Position numbers and translations under genes: made by a program
Shown: one piece after another, positions 27,104 to 36,054 of the stretch
Position numbering within the stretch: position 1 is the first letter of the stretch
Layout: every line of letters begins with the position of its first letter
The notes under the pieces: model-generated
The model's input: only the letters and a program-made list of their open reading frames with translations
Databases searched by the model: none
What the model was told of the DNA's origin: nothing
From: Roseitranquillus sp963749675
GTDB taxonomy: Bacteria; Pseudomonadota; Alphaproteobacteria; Rhodobacterales; Rhodobacteraceae
Assembly (NCBI GenBank): GCA_963749675.1
Contig: CAVVNT010000002.1
Span: 310,001-374,000, forward strand
Direction: 5' to 3'
Length of the DNA: 64,000 bases

Positions 27104-28701
27104 ATGTTGAACGCGCGCATCTCCAGGTTCTTGAGCGTCTTGCTTGCGCTAGGGGCGCCGACAGGGCCCGTGGCTGCTGTGGACGCGACCGCACCGTTCG
27201 TGCGCGCTCTTGCAACGGCCGTGTCCGGCAATGACGACGATTGCCGAGTTTTACCGCGAGAACGGTTTCGAAGCGATCTGGACTGACCCTGAAGAGGATG
27301 ACCGGGCGCGTCTGACCGCGCTCCTCGCCGCATTCAAGGATTCCGAGATGCATGCTCTTCCTCGTGGCCGCTTTTCCGGAAAAGAGGTGATCCGAAGGCT
27401 GGAGGATGTCCGCACCGAGACGGATCGCGCCAAGGCGGAAGGCCGAGATGAGCGAGCTTTTTCTCGACTACGCCAACGCGGTGCAGAGCGGGGTGATCGC
27501 TGCTTCGAGCATACCAGCGGGGATCGAGCGGACGCCGCCGCGCCGAGACGGTACCGACTTGTTGCGCCGCCTGGGCGAGGAGCCCGCGGTCCACGTGATG
27601 CGCTCCCTGCCGCCCGCTTCGCCGGAATACGCGCACCTGATGCGCGCCCAACTCAAGCTGACCGAGGCCATTGCCGCCGGCGGCTGGGGTGAAGAGGTAT
27701 CCGGCGGCCGCTACGCGTTCGGCGATGCAGGGCCGGGCGTGATCGCGCTCAGGAACCGTCTCGTGGCGATGGGGTATCTCGAGCGGACCGCGAACGGCAC
27801 GTTCGGGCCAGCGATGGAAGATGCCGTGAAGCGGTTTCAGGCGGACCATGGCCTCCTCGTCGACGGGATCGTCGGAGGTGAGACGCTGACGGAGATCAAT
27901 CACTCCGCCATCGATCGGCTGGGACAGGTCGTCGTGGCGATGGAGCGCGAGCGTTGGCTGAACATCGACCGGGGCGAGCGCCATATCTGGGTAAACCTCG
28001 CCGACTTCCGCGCTCGGATCATCGACGATGGACGCGAGACGTTTTCGACCCGTGCCGTCGTCGGCTCCAACAAGAGTGGGCAGAGAAGCCCGGAATTCTC
28101 CGACGTGATGGAGCACATGATCGTCAATCCTTCGTGGCACGTCCCGCGGTCGATCGCGGTAAACGAGTACCTTCCGCAATTTCGCAGCAACCCATACTCC
28201 AACAGCCATCTGACGATCTACTACAAGGGTGAGGCGATCTCGCGCGATCGCATCAACTGGCCGGCGGTTACTGCGGGCAACTGGCCGTTCCAGCTCAAGC
28301 AGCCGCCGTCGAGATCGAATGCGCTGGGCCTGGTGAAGTTCATGTTTCCCAATCGGTGGAACATCTATCTTCACGACACTCCTGCGAAGAGCCTGTTCGA
28401 CCGCAACTCCCGCGCGTTCAGCCATGGCTGCATCCGTCTGCAGGAACCCTTTGAGTTCGCCTACACGCTGCTCGCTGCACAGACGAACGACCCGCAGGGC
28501 TATTTCGAGGCAAAGCTCGCCACCGGGCGGGAGACGCGCGTTAATCTTGAGCAGCACGTGCCGGTGCATCTGGTCTACCGGACGGCATTCACGACGCCGC
28601 GCGGAGAGCTTCAGTTCCGCCCGGACATCTATGGGCGCGACGCCGCGGTCCTGGCGGCGCTTAGGTCCGCCGGGGTGGTTATCAGCGGTTTGCCCAGCTA
28701 A
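27104..28701 (+). CDS. L,D-transpeptidase (YkuD) with peptidoglycan-binding domain, two frameshifts
   Basis: A periplasmic L,D-transpeptidase of about 531 residues (YcbB/LdtD-like architecture). It has a signal peptide (MLNARISRFLSVLLALGA), a substrate-domain region (IAEFYRENGFEAIWTD), a PGB_1 domain (VIALRNRLVAMGYL, then AVKRFQADHGLLVDGIVG) and the YkuD catalytic domain with Cys in SHGCIRL. It forms 3-3 cross-links or attaches lipoproteins to peptidoglycan. Frame shifts lie near 27235 (after VSGNDD) and 27445 (before MSELFLDYANAVQ); length fits two insertions. The last 410 codons are uninterrupted. Confidence 0.87.
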
Positions 28702-28732
28702 AAGCTGACCCGGCGCATGCCGGGAGGACGCA

Positions 28733-29824
28733 ATGAGGTACACGGTCCGCCAGATTGCAGACGCGCTCGGCGCGACGGTGCTGGGCGACGACACGGTTCC
28801 TATCGCCGGTGTTGCCGAACCGTCGACCGCCGGCGCCGAGGATCTCGCCCTGGCGATGGATCCTAAATACTCCGATGGACTTGCGTCAGGCGCGGCACGC
28901 GCCGCAATCATCTGGGATGGGGCCGACTGGCGCGCCTTCGGTCTCGACGCCGCGATCATCGTTCCACGGCCGCGCTACGCCCTCGCCGGTGTCACCCGGA
29001 TGATGGATCCCGGCCCAGCGATCGCGCCGGGTGTCCATCCGACGGCCTTCATCGATCCGACGGCGGAGATCGGGCCGGAGGTTGCCATTGGTCCGCTCGT
29101 CGCTATCGGGGCTGGCGCGAGGATAGGATCACGGGCCCGGATTGCCGCTCACGCATTCATCGACGCCGAGACCGTAATAGGGGACGACGCCAGAATCGGC
29201 CCTGGCGTCCGCATCATGTCGCGCGTCCGCGTGGGACACCGTATCGTCATACAGCCGAACGCTGCGATCGGCGGCGACGGCTTTTCCTTCGTTACGCCCG
29301 AGAAATCGGGGGTTGAGCGTGCGCGAGAGACCATTGGAGACCAGGGCACGATCAACGCGCAGAGCTGGACCCGCATTCATTCGCTCGGCGGCGTCGAGAT
29401 CGGTGACGATGTGGAGATCGGCTCCTGCGCCTGCATTGACGCCGGAACGATCCGTCCGACGCGGATCGGCAGCAGGAGCAAGATCGACAACCTCGTCATG
29501 ATTGCCCACAACGTCACTGTTGGAGACGACTGTCTGTTCGCTGGGCAGTCCGGAATCGCCGGCTCGACCCGGATAGGTGATCGCGTCGTCTTCGGCGGGC
29601 AGGTGGGCGTCGCGGACAACATCTTCGTCGGGAACGACGTGATCGCCGGAGGCGGAACCAAGATCCTGTCGAATGCCCCTAGCGGCCGCGTGATGCTCGG
29701 GTACCCTGGTCAGAAGATGGAGACCTTCGTCGAAGGGTCCCGCAACGTCAGACGCCTGGGGCGTCTGATGCGACAGGTCGCCGAGCTTCAGAAAACGGTT
29801 TCAAAGCAGTGCGACGACGCATAG
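28733..29824 (+). CDS. lpxD: UDP-3-O-acyl-glucosamine N-acyltransferase
   Basis: A 363-residue trimeric acyltransferase of lipid A synthesis; it transfers a 3-hydroxyacyl chain from ACP to UDP-3-O-acyl-glucosamine. The N-terminal uridine-binding domain (YTVRQIADALGATVLGDD) is followed by many hexapeptide repeats of the left-handed beta helix (HPTAFIDPTAEIGPEVAIG, MIAHNVTVGDDCLFAG). The His in IAHNV is the likely catalytic base. It is followed closely by an ACP and a ketosynthase gene, an arrangement that suggests a dedicated acyl supply for lipid A. Confidence 0.94.
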   Translation: MRYTVRQIADALGATVLGDDTVPIAGVAEPSTAGAEDLALAMDPKYSDGLASGAARAAIIWDGADWRAFGLDAAIIVPRPRYALAGVTRMMDPGPAIAPGVHPTAFIDPTAEIGPEVAIGPLVAIGAGARIGSRARIAAHAFIDAETVIGDDARIGPGVRIMSRVRVGHRIVIQPNAAIGGDGFSFVTPEKSGVERARETIGDQGTINAQSWTRIHSLGGVEIGDDVEIGSCACIDAGTIRPTRIGSRSKIDNLVMIAHNVTVGDDCLFAGQSGIAGSTRIGDRVVFGGQVGVADNIFVGNDVIAGGGTKILSNAPSGRVMLGYPGQKMETFVEGSRNVRRLGRLMRQVAELQKTVSKQCDDA

Positions 29825-29846
29825 ATCGGCGTCCGAACGGAGGGCG

Positions 29847-30116
29847 ATGATGGCTGAGAGCGTGCGGGAACGGACAGTGGCGATACTCGCCGATCAGGCC
29901 GTGCTCGAGCCCTCGGACGTCGAGATGCATCAGACGCTCGACGATCTTGGTATCGACAGCCTCGGGCTGGTCGAGTGCATCTTCGCAATTGAGGAAGCGT
30001 TCGACATCGAGGTTCCGTTCAATGCCAACGAGCCCGAGAAATCCGACTTCGACATCTCGTCCGTCGCGGCGATCGTCGCCGCCGTCGAGGAGCTGGTACG
30101 CCAGCAAAAGGGATGA
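29847..30116 (+). CDS. Acyl carrier protein, lpxD-linked
   Basis: An 89-residue acyl carrier protein. The phosphopantetheine-attachment serine is in DDLGIDSLGLVE. Acidic helices II and III are typical. It is distinct from the house-keeping AcpP type in its C-terminal extension and location between lpxD and a ketosynthase. Two ATGs are adjacent (29847 and 29850); either may start. Its stop overlaps the ATG of the ketosynthase gene, so the two are coupled. It probably carries a special acyl chain for lipid A; that is inference. Confidence 0.9.
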   Translation: MMAESVRERTVAILADQAVLEPSDVEMHQTLDDLGIDSLGLVECIFAIEEAFDIEVPFNANEPEKSDFDISSVAAIVAAVEELVRQQKG

Positions 30117-31321
30117 AGCGCGTCGTCATCACCGGGGCGGGCACGATCAACGCGCTCGGCCATAGCGTCGCGGACACCTTGGAGTCGATGCGCGAGGGCC
30201 GCTGCGGCATTGGTCCTCTGGAGATCCGCGACCTCGATCGCTTGTCCGTTCAGATCGGCGGCCAGGTGCACGGCTATGACGCCGAGGCGCACTTCAATCG
30301 TCAGCAGATCGTCCTCTACGACCGTTTCACGCAGTTCACCCTGCTCGCCGCGAACGAGGCGATCGGACAGTCCGGTCTTGAGTTTGCCGGACAGCTCGCG
30401 GCAGAGGCGGGAGTCGTTCTGGGCACCGCCGGTGGCGGTGTGAACACCTGGGACGAGAACTATCGCGCGGTTTACGAAGAACGGAAGAATCGCGTCCATC
30501 CGTTCGTGGTGCCGAAGCTGATGAACAACGCCGCGGCCAGCCACCTCAGCATGGAGCACAATCTCAAGGGACCCAGCTTCACTGTTGCGACTGCCTGCGC
30601 CAGCTCCAACCACGCGATGGGGCAGGCGTTCCACATGATCCGCGGCGGCATGAGCCGGGTGATGATCACCGGCGGTTCGGAATCCATGCTGTGCTTTGGC
30701 GGAGTCAAGGCGTGGGAGGGCTTGCGCGTCATGTCGAAGGACGCCTGCCGCCCGTTCAGCGCCAACCGAAACGGCATGGTGCAGGGGGAGGGGGCCGGCA
30801 TCTTCGTCTTCGAGGAGTTCGAGCATGCCAAGGCGCGCGGAGCGGAGATGCTGGCCGAGGTCGTAGGTTTTGCTATGACGTCCGACGCGTCCGACATCGT
30901 GATGCCATCAAAGCAGGGTGCGGCGCGGGCAATCCTCGGCGCGATGCGGGATGGCAGGATCGCGGCGCAGGACGTCGGCTACATCAACGCCCACGGCACC
31001 GGCACCGCAGCCAACGACAAGACGGAATGCGCGGCGGTCGCCGACGCGTTCGGCTCGCACGCCGATGAATTGATGATCTCGTCGACCAAGTCGATGCACG
31101 GACATCTGATCGGCGGCACAGGGGCGGTGGAGCTTCTGGCGTGCATCATGGCCCTGCGGGATGGAACCATCGCGCCGACTATCGGCTACGACGAGCCCGA
31201 TCCCGAATGCGCGCTCGACATCGTGCCCAACGTCGCGCGCGAGGCGAAGGTCGAGGTGGCGCTGTCGAACGCCTTCGCGTTCGGGGGTTTCAACGCCGTC
31301 CTCGCCCTTCGCAAGGTGTGA
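30113..31321 (+). CDS. Beta-ketoacyl-ACP synthase (KAS II type)
   Basis: A 402-residue condensing enzyme that extends acyl-ACP with malonyl-ACP. The catalytic Cys is in TVATACASSNHAMG, the two His residues in INAHGTGTAANDKTE and KSMHGHLIGGTGAVE, and the C-terminal gate loop in FAFGGFNAVLAL. It starts MKRVVITGAGTINALGHSVA and overlaps the ACP stop by ATGA. A separate fabF is expected elsewhere; this copy is linked to lpxD and an ACP, so it probably serves lipid A or a storage/secondary acyl chain. Confidence 0.9.
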   Translation: MKRVVITGAGTINALGHSVADTLESMREGRCGIGPLEIRDLDRLSVQIGGQVHGYDAEAHFNRQQIVLYDRFTQFTLLAANEAIGQSGLEFAGQLAAEAGVVLGTAGGGVNTWDENYRAVYEERKNRVHPFVVPKLMNNAAASHLSMEHNLKGPSFTVATACASSNHAMGQAFHMIRGGMSRVMITGGSESMLCFGGVKAWEGLRVMSKDACRPFSANRNGMVQGEGAGIFVFEEFEHAKARGAEMLAEVVGFAMTSDASDIVMPSKQGAARAILGAMRDGRIAAQDVGYINAHGTGTAANDKTECAAVADAFGSHADELMISSTKSMHGHLIGGTGAVELLACIMALRDGTIAPTIGYDEPDPECALDIVPNVAREAKVEVALSNAFAFGGFNAVLALRKV

Positions 31322-31327
31322 CGGCCG

Positions 31328-31984
31328 CTATTCCGCGTTTGCTTCGGCCACCGCCTCGTAGCCATCGGTGAAGCCCGCAAGCGAGATCTGAAGGTCCACC
31401 GTCTGGTCCGGCGCGGCAACCGGGCGGATCGAAATCGTGGCTGTTGCGCCACGGCGGAAGCTGACGACTTCCTCGGCAGTGAAACCGATCCGGCTGAAGC
31501 AGCCGACGCTCGAGCACCAGCTGAACGGATAGCGCTTCGGAGCTCCGGAATCGACGCGAAGCGCGATCTGCGCCGTCAGAAGCGTCTCGAGCGGCGTGAT
31601 GATAGTCGCCCCGGCCACCGCCGGCCCGTCCGAGGTCGGCAACGGGAAGATGCTGATCTCCGCCACGCTGTTGCCGTCTTCGTCCTCCAGCAACTGATAG
31701 AGCTGGCAAGGATCATTGCCACTCTCGGTCCGGACGCATCGAACGTCCCAATCCGCGTGTTCTTCTAGCGTGTAGGTCTGGCCGATCTGGCTCGTCTGCT
31801 CCTCGCCCATCGAGAGCCCTAGGGTCTCTTCCTCCGTCGGCTCGGCTGCCGCATCTCCTGTGGGCTCTCCGGACTGTTCCGCAACCGGCGCGCCCTCGTC
31901 GGTCACGTCCTCCTGGCCTTCAACACCCGTTGAGACGAGCGCTGCAAATATCGCCGCAACCGTGATAGTTCTCATTTCGGGCAT
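31328..31984 (-). CDS. Invasion-associated locus B (IalB) family protein
   Basis: A 218-residue secreted protein. It has a short signal peptide (MRTITVAAIFAALVSTGVEG), an acidic Glu/Thr-rich linker (residues about 25-60) and the IalB domain (EHADWDVRCVRTESGNDPCQLY; WCSSVGCFSRIGF) with paired cysteines probably in disulfides. IalB was named for Bartonella erythrocyte invasion, but homologues are widespread in free-living alphaproteobacteria with unknown function. Start could be 31984 or the second Met at 31975, both in the same frame. It converges with the ketosynthase gene. Confidence 0.87.
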   Translation of the reverse strand: MPEMRTITVAAIFAALVSTGVEGQEDVTDEGAPVAEQSGEPTGDAAAEPTEEETLGLSMGEEQTSQIGQTYTLEEHADWDVRCVRTESGNDPCQLYQLLEDEDGNSVAEISIFPLPTSDGPAVAGATIITPLETLLTAQIALRVDSGAPKRYPFSWCSSVGCFSRIGFTAEEVVSFRRGATATISIRPVAAPDQTVDLQISLAGFTDGYEAVAEANAE

Positions 31985-32092
31985 GTCTCCCTTCCCGCTC
32001 TCTGCTCGTGGTTTGATCAGCCATCTAGCATGGCGTCAACGAGGTGTCAGGTGGCATGGTTCGGTGACATGCGGGCGTTCGACGGCATACGC

Positions 32093-32118
32093 AAAAAGGG
32101 CCCGTCAAGGGCCCTTTT
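32093..32118. terminator. Bidirectional intrinsic terminator, orphan
   Basis: AAAAAGGGCCC (32093-32103), loop GTCAA, GGGCCCTTTT (32109-32118): a perfect GC-rich stem flanked by an A-run and a T-run, so it could stop transcription both ways. No gene ends within 100 bases on either strand. Confidence 0.7.
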
Positions 32119-32241
32119 CACGACTATCGTCTCCCCGCCGGACTGGCCGACTTAGTAATTGAACCGGACGCTAGGCGATGTGAAATGACACGTCAAGAGC
32201 ATCGCTGAGACCGTGGAGCGCAGCGAAGCTTCAAGAGAAAA

Positions 32242-32263
32242 GGCTGCGCCCGAAGGCGCAGCC
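32242..32263 (-). terminator. Intrinsic terminator on minus strand, orphan
   Basis: Read on the minus strand: GGCTGCGCC, tetraloop TTCG, GGCGCAGCC, then TTTTCTC. A very stable UUCG-capped stem with a U-rich tail. No coding region ends just upstream of it; the gene it served may have been lost when the transposase fragments at 32429-32850 arrived. Confidence 0.75.
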
Positions 32264-32428
32264 AGTCTGTCAGGGAGGAAGTCGGTCCGGTTCTGGCGGA
32301 AGGACTAAGCCGCTCGCGCGGCATTGGCGCCCGTGGCTGACATGTGTTGAGCGGCTCGTTGCGCTTCTCTGATCCGGGCTTCCGGGACTGACGATTGGGA
32401 CCCTCTCAATCGTCACATAGAGGTTTCC

Positions 32429-32850
32429 GTGAAAGAGGAGAGGACCACACCGCTGCGCGAGCGGATCATCGAGGACATGCGCATCCGCGGCATGGCCGAG
32501 AAGACGGTCGAGAACCCGCTGACGGAGATCGCGCGGGAAGGTGCGCGCCGAATGCTCGCGAGTGCGATGGAAGCCGAGATCAGGGTCGTCCTCGGCCAGT
32601 TCGCGGAGGAGCGGCTGCCGGAGGGCCGAATGCGCGTCGTTCAGCACGGATACGGCCCGGAGCGCGAGATCCAGACGGGAACTGGCGGCCTCGAGATCAG
32701 ACGTCCGAAGGTCCGGCAGCCGACCCGACCGACATCGACGCCGCCCCGCCACTGAGCTCGAGAGCACCCTGTCCGGACTGCGGCGGACCGATGCGGATCG
32801 TCGAGACCTTTCGGCGCGGCGAACGCCCGACGACCCGCGCCGCTAAAGGC
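32429..32850 (+). mobile_element. Mosaic remnant of two transposase families (IS91-like and IS256-like)
   Basis: One short open frame (32429-32755) joins unlike pieces. Its first 25 residues (TPLRERIIEDMRIRGMAEKT) look like the N-terminus of the tyrosine-recombinase-like protein of IS91-family elements. It then switches to ENPLTEIAREGARRMLASAM, GYGPEREIQTGTGGLEIRRP, the N-terminal part of an IS256/mutator transposase. After a stop, another frame from about 32760 reads PCPDCGGPMRIVETFRRGER, which resembles the zinc-ribbon C-terminus of an IS91-type transposase. None of the catalytic cores remains, so the element is dead. Confidence 0.7.
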
Positions 32851-33043
32851 TACCGTACGATGACATGGCCATTACCCTTGACGACCCCGATCTGAGCCAG
32901 GCACGCGGTCCGCGCCCGCCAGCCGGCACCATCACGCCGCGGCCCGCATCGAAAAACGTGCAGGCCAGCGGGCAATGAACATGCTGGCGCAACTTGGTCA
33001 ACGAAGTACTGTCACTGCACGAAAATTCAGACGGGGACCAGGT
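32851..33043. other. Short gap before HerA-like gene
   Basis: A 37-codon open frame (ATG 32865 to TGA 32978) encodes a Pro-rich peptide with no similarity that I recognise; I see no ribosome-binding site for it. The rest is the leader of the following ATPase gene. Confidence 0.3.
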
Positions 33044-34552
33044 ATGGACGGCACAGTGTTCATCGGCGGTGGCGGAAGCGGTTGCATCGCGTGCAAGACT
33101 GTGACGCTGCGCATTTTGGCTGAGGGTCTCTCCGCAGCCGGGGTGCCGGTGATCTTGTCGGACGTGAAGGGCGACCTTGCCGGCCTCTCCCGTCCGGGAT
33201 CGGTCGAGGCGAAGACGCACGAGCCGTTCCAAGAGCGGGCCGAGACGATCGGCCTAGAACTGACCTATTCCGCCTGCCCGGTAACCTTCTGGGATTTGTT
33301 CGGCGAGGCCGGCCACCCCATCCGGACCACGATTTCCGAGGTCGGCCCGCTTCTGCTGTCGCGGCTGCTGGAGCTGAACGAGGTACAGGAAGGGGTGCTC
33401 AACGTCGTCTTCCGGGTGGCGGACGAAGAGGGCATGGCGCTTCTCGACCTCGACGACTTGAGGGCGCTACTCGTCTGGGTGGGCGAGAACCGCGACGGCC
33501 TGCAGCTGCGCTACGGCAACATCGCGACCGCGACGATCGGCGCGATCCAGCGCAAGCTGCTGGTGCTGGACGGACAGGGCGCCGCGAACTTCTTTGGCGA
33601 GCCGGCGCTGGAACTCGCCGACATGATGCGGACCGACGTCGACGGCCGTGGCCGGATCAGCATCCTCGCCGCGGATCGGCTGATCAACGTCCCGACTCTC
33701 TATGCAACGTTTCTGATATGGCTTCTGTCGGAGTTCTTCGAGGAGTTGCCGGAGGTGGGGGACGCAGACAAGCCCCGACTCGTCCTCTTCTTCGACGAGG
33801 CGCACCTGCTGTTCGAGGACGCCCCGAAATCGCTGGTCAACAAGGTCGAGCAGGTGGCGCGGCTGATCCGCTCGAAGGGGGTGGGCGTCTTCTTCGTCAC
33901 GCAGGAGCCGGCGGACGTGCCGGACGATATTCTGGGCCAACTCGGAAACCGGGTGCAGCACGCGCTGCGCGCCTTCACCGCGAACGACCGGAGGGAGCTG
34001 AAGCGGGCGGCCGAGACCTATCGTGAAAACCCACATTTCGACATCGCCGAAGCAATCGCCGAGGTCGGCACGGGCGAGGCCGTCACGTCGTTGCTGGTCG
34101 AGAAGGGGGCGCCCGGCGTGGCCGAGCGCACCCTCATCCGGCCGCCGTCCTCGCGCCTCGGCGCGATCACGGATGAGGAGCGGGCCGAGACGCTGAACTC
34201 GTCCCCGGTCGCCGGGAAATACGACGAGGCGGTGAACCGCGAGAGTGCCCACGAGATCCTGGCAGCGAGGGCAAATGCCGCCGCTGAGGAGGCCGAGACG
34301 GCCGAGGTGAAGTTGGCGGGCGCCGCAGCCGCGAAGGCGCGGGAGGACGAGCTAGATGCCATGATCAAGGAGCTTCGGAAGACGCGCCGCTACGAGGGGC
34401 GGGAAAGCCCGCCACCCCGGCGACGCAGCTCTCGCCAGAAGGAGGAGACCCTTGGAGAGGCGGTGGCCGACGTCGTAATCAAGGAACTCAAGGGGACGAC
34501 GGGCAAGCGCATCGTTCGGGGCATCCTCGGCGGGCTCTTCAAGGGCCGCTGA
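33044..34552 (+). CDS. HerA/YjgR-type ATPase (DUF853) with degenerate Walker A
   Basis: A 502-residue protein of the DUF853/HerA-like helicase group. The body is clear: VTLRILAEGLSAAGVPVI, LSDVKGDLAGL, Walker B RLVLFFDEAHLLF, and GVGVFFVTQEPADVPDDILG. The N-terminus, however, runs directly from VFIGGGGS to GCIACKTVTL; the usual stretch of about 25 residues that ends in GATGTGKT is missing, and the residues before KT do not fit GxxxxGKT. Either it is inactive, or a segment was lost in the DNA or in assembly. C-terminal third is a charged coiled region. Start ATG 33044 chosen as the first before VFIGGGG. Its stop is 8 bases from a convergent gene. Confidence 0.82.
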   Translation: MDGTVFIGGGGSGCIACKTVTLRILAEGLSAAGVPVILSDVKGDLAGLSRPGSVEAKTHEPFQERAETIGLELTYSACPVTFWDLFGEAGHPIRTTISEVGPLLLSRLLELNEVQEGVLNVVFRVADEEGMALLDLDDLRALLVWVGENRDGLQLRYGNIATATIGAIQRKLLVLDGQGAANFFGEPALELADMMRTDVDGRGRISILAADRLINVPTLYATFLIWLLSEFFEELPEVGDADKPRLVLFFDEAHLLFEDAPKSLVNKVEQVARLIRSKGVGVFFVTQEPADVPDDILGQLGNRVQHALRAFTANDRRELKRAAETYRENPHFDIAEAIAEVGTGEAVTSLLVEKGAPGVAERTLIRPPSSRLGAITDEERAETLNSSPVAGKYDEAVNRESAHEILAARANAAAEEAETAEVKLAGAAAAKAREDELDAMIKELRKTRRYEGRESPPPRRRSSRQKEETLGEAVADVVIKELKGTTGKRIVRGILGGLFKGR

Positions 34553-34559
34553 GCATCTC

Positions 34560-34997
34560 TCAGTCGAAGTTGTCGCGGCATTCGTCCTCGACGGCATCAG
34601 CGAGGTCGGCTGATAGGTCTTCTTCGAGGGCTTGGGACACCGCTTCGACCAGGCCGCCGACATTGCCCTCGAACTCGCTGAGGCGGACGTCCGAACGCGT
34701 GGCGGTGCAGTCCGCGATGTTCAACGCGACGTCAGCCTGCACGCGCACCGAGGCGTCGCTCTGAAACAGCGCGTCGGACGGCGAACGGCACGAGATGCGT
34801 CCAATGACCGAAAGCTCGGCGGTCTCGGGAAGAATGGTGACCGTCGCGCGCTCCAGAGAGACCGCCTCGGTCTGATTGATCTGCGGCAAATCCTTGCAGG
34901 GCGCGCTTGCGGTCAGCTTGTCCTCCAGCCGGCCGGCGGAAGCGTGAGAGCCGGAAACAGCTAGTGTCAGCGTCAGCGCGATGGCGAGACTTTTCAT
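34560..34997 (-). CDS. Hypothetical exported protein
   Basis: A 145-residue protein with a signal peptide (MKSLAIALTLTLAVSGSHASA). The mature part has four cysteines (in ASAPCKDLP, GRISCRSPS, IADCTATRS, DECRDNF), probably forming two disulfides in the periplasm, and an acidic C-terminus. I do not recognise a family. A ribosome-binding site (AAAGGAG) precedes the ATG. It converges with the HerA-like gene. Confidence 0.7.
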   Translation of the reverse strand: MKSLAIALTLTLAVSGSHASAGRLEDKLTASAPCKDLPQINQTEAVSLERATVTILPETAELSVIGRISCRSPSDALFQSDASVRVQADVALNIADCTATRSDVRLSEFEGNVGGLVEAVSQALEEDLSADLADAVEDECRDNFD

Positions 34998-35013
34998 CGT
35001 TGCGCTCCTTTGG

Positions 35014-36054
35014 CTAGAGAAGTGACAGGAACCTATCCACCGAGGCTTCGGTTGCCGACCAGTCGGTCACGAGGCGCGCCGTCAGCAACTCGTCGCCAGA
35101 GCCGTCCAGTTCGCCGTCCCAGAGATAGTAGCCTGCGCCCGCTTCGTGCAGCCGAACATGGCCGTCGCGAGGCCAATCGGCAAAGACGATGTTGGCGCGC
35201 GGATCACCGTGGATCCTGGTGTCGGGACGCTGCCGGAGACCGCGGAGCAGGCGCTGCGTCGCCGCGTTCGCCGCTGCCGCCATGTCGAGCCAAAGCCCGT
35301 CCTCAAGGTACGCCGACATCTGCGCGGAGAGGTAACGGTGCTTTGAGAACAGGTGCGCGCCGCGCTTTCGGCGAAGCTCGAACTCCCAGGCATGGGCCGG
35401 GTCGAAAAAGACGACGGCTTCGACACCCAGGAGTCCGTTCTTCGTGCCGCCGAAGCTCACGGCGTCCACGCCCGCCCTCCAGGTCATCTCCGCGGGCGTG
35501 CAGCCGAGCGTCACCAGTGCATTTGTGAAGCGGGCGCCGTCCATGTGTACCGGCAGCCCGTAGCGCCGCGCGATGCCGCAGACGCCTGCGATCTGATCCA
35601 CGGAGTAGACCGCGCCCTTCTCGGTCGCTTGCGTGATCGAAACTGGTCCGCGTTGGGCTCCATGGACGCCGCGTCTCTCCTCCGCCTCGATCGCTGCGGC
35701 GAGGGCATCCGGATCGATCAGACCCTGATCGTGGGTGATCAAGGTCAGCTTGGCGCCGCCGCTGAAGAATTCCGGCGCGTTGCACTCATCCCCTTGAATA
35801 TGCGCGACCTCGGTGCAGAACACCGTCTGCCAAGGCTGACCCAGTGTGGCGAGGATCAGGCTGTTCGCCGCCGTTCCCGTCGCAACCAGATAGATCGCGG
35901 CCTCGGGCGCCTCGAAAGCGTCACGGATGGCAGCGCGCGCCTCCTCCATCAGGGGATCGGCACCATACGGCATGGCGTAGCCGTCATTGGCGCGCGAGAT
36001 CGCCTCGATGACGCGCGGATGGGCCGGCCCGGTATTGTCGGAGGCGAAGTTCAT
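35014..36054 (-). CDS. ltaE: Low-specificity L-threonine aldolase
   Basis: A 346-residue PLP enzyme that splits threonine or allo-threonine into glycine and acetaldehyde. It begins MNFASDNTGPAHPRVIEAI, contains LVATGTAANSLILA, VHMDGARFTNA and the PLP lysine in SFGGTKNGLLG at about residue 204. The first part of a longer open frame upstream is the shadow of the YcgN gene. The ATG (36052-36054) overlaps the YcgN stop, so it is coupled to the YcgN-ribF group. Confidence 0.93.
   Translation of the reverse strand: MNFASDNTGPAHPRVIEAISRANDGYAMPYGADPLMEEARAAIRDAFEAPEAAIYLVATGTAANSLILATLGQPWQTVFCTEVAHIQGDECNAPEFFSGGAKLTLITHDQGLIDPDALAAAIEAEERRGVHGAQRGPVSITQATEKGAVYSVDQIAGVCGIARRYGLPVHMDGARFTNALVTLGCTPAEMTWRAGVDAVSFGGTKNGLLGVEAVVFFDPAHAWEFELRRKRGAHLFSKHRYLSAQMSAYLEDGLWLDMAAAANAATQRLLRGLRQRPDTRIHGDPRANIVFADWPRDGHVRLHEAGAGYYLWDGELDGSGDELLTARLVTDWSATEASVDRFLSLL

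Larger units (their letters stand above)
31985..32428. other. Gene-poor stretch with two orphan terminators
   Basis: About 440 bases between ialB and the transposase remnant. It holds the two terminators listed separately and short open frames with no similarity that I recognise. It probably represents the remains of a gene or small RNA displaced by the insertion event to its right. Confidence 0.5.
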
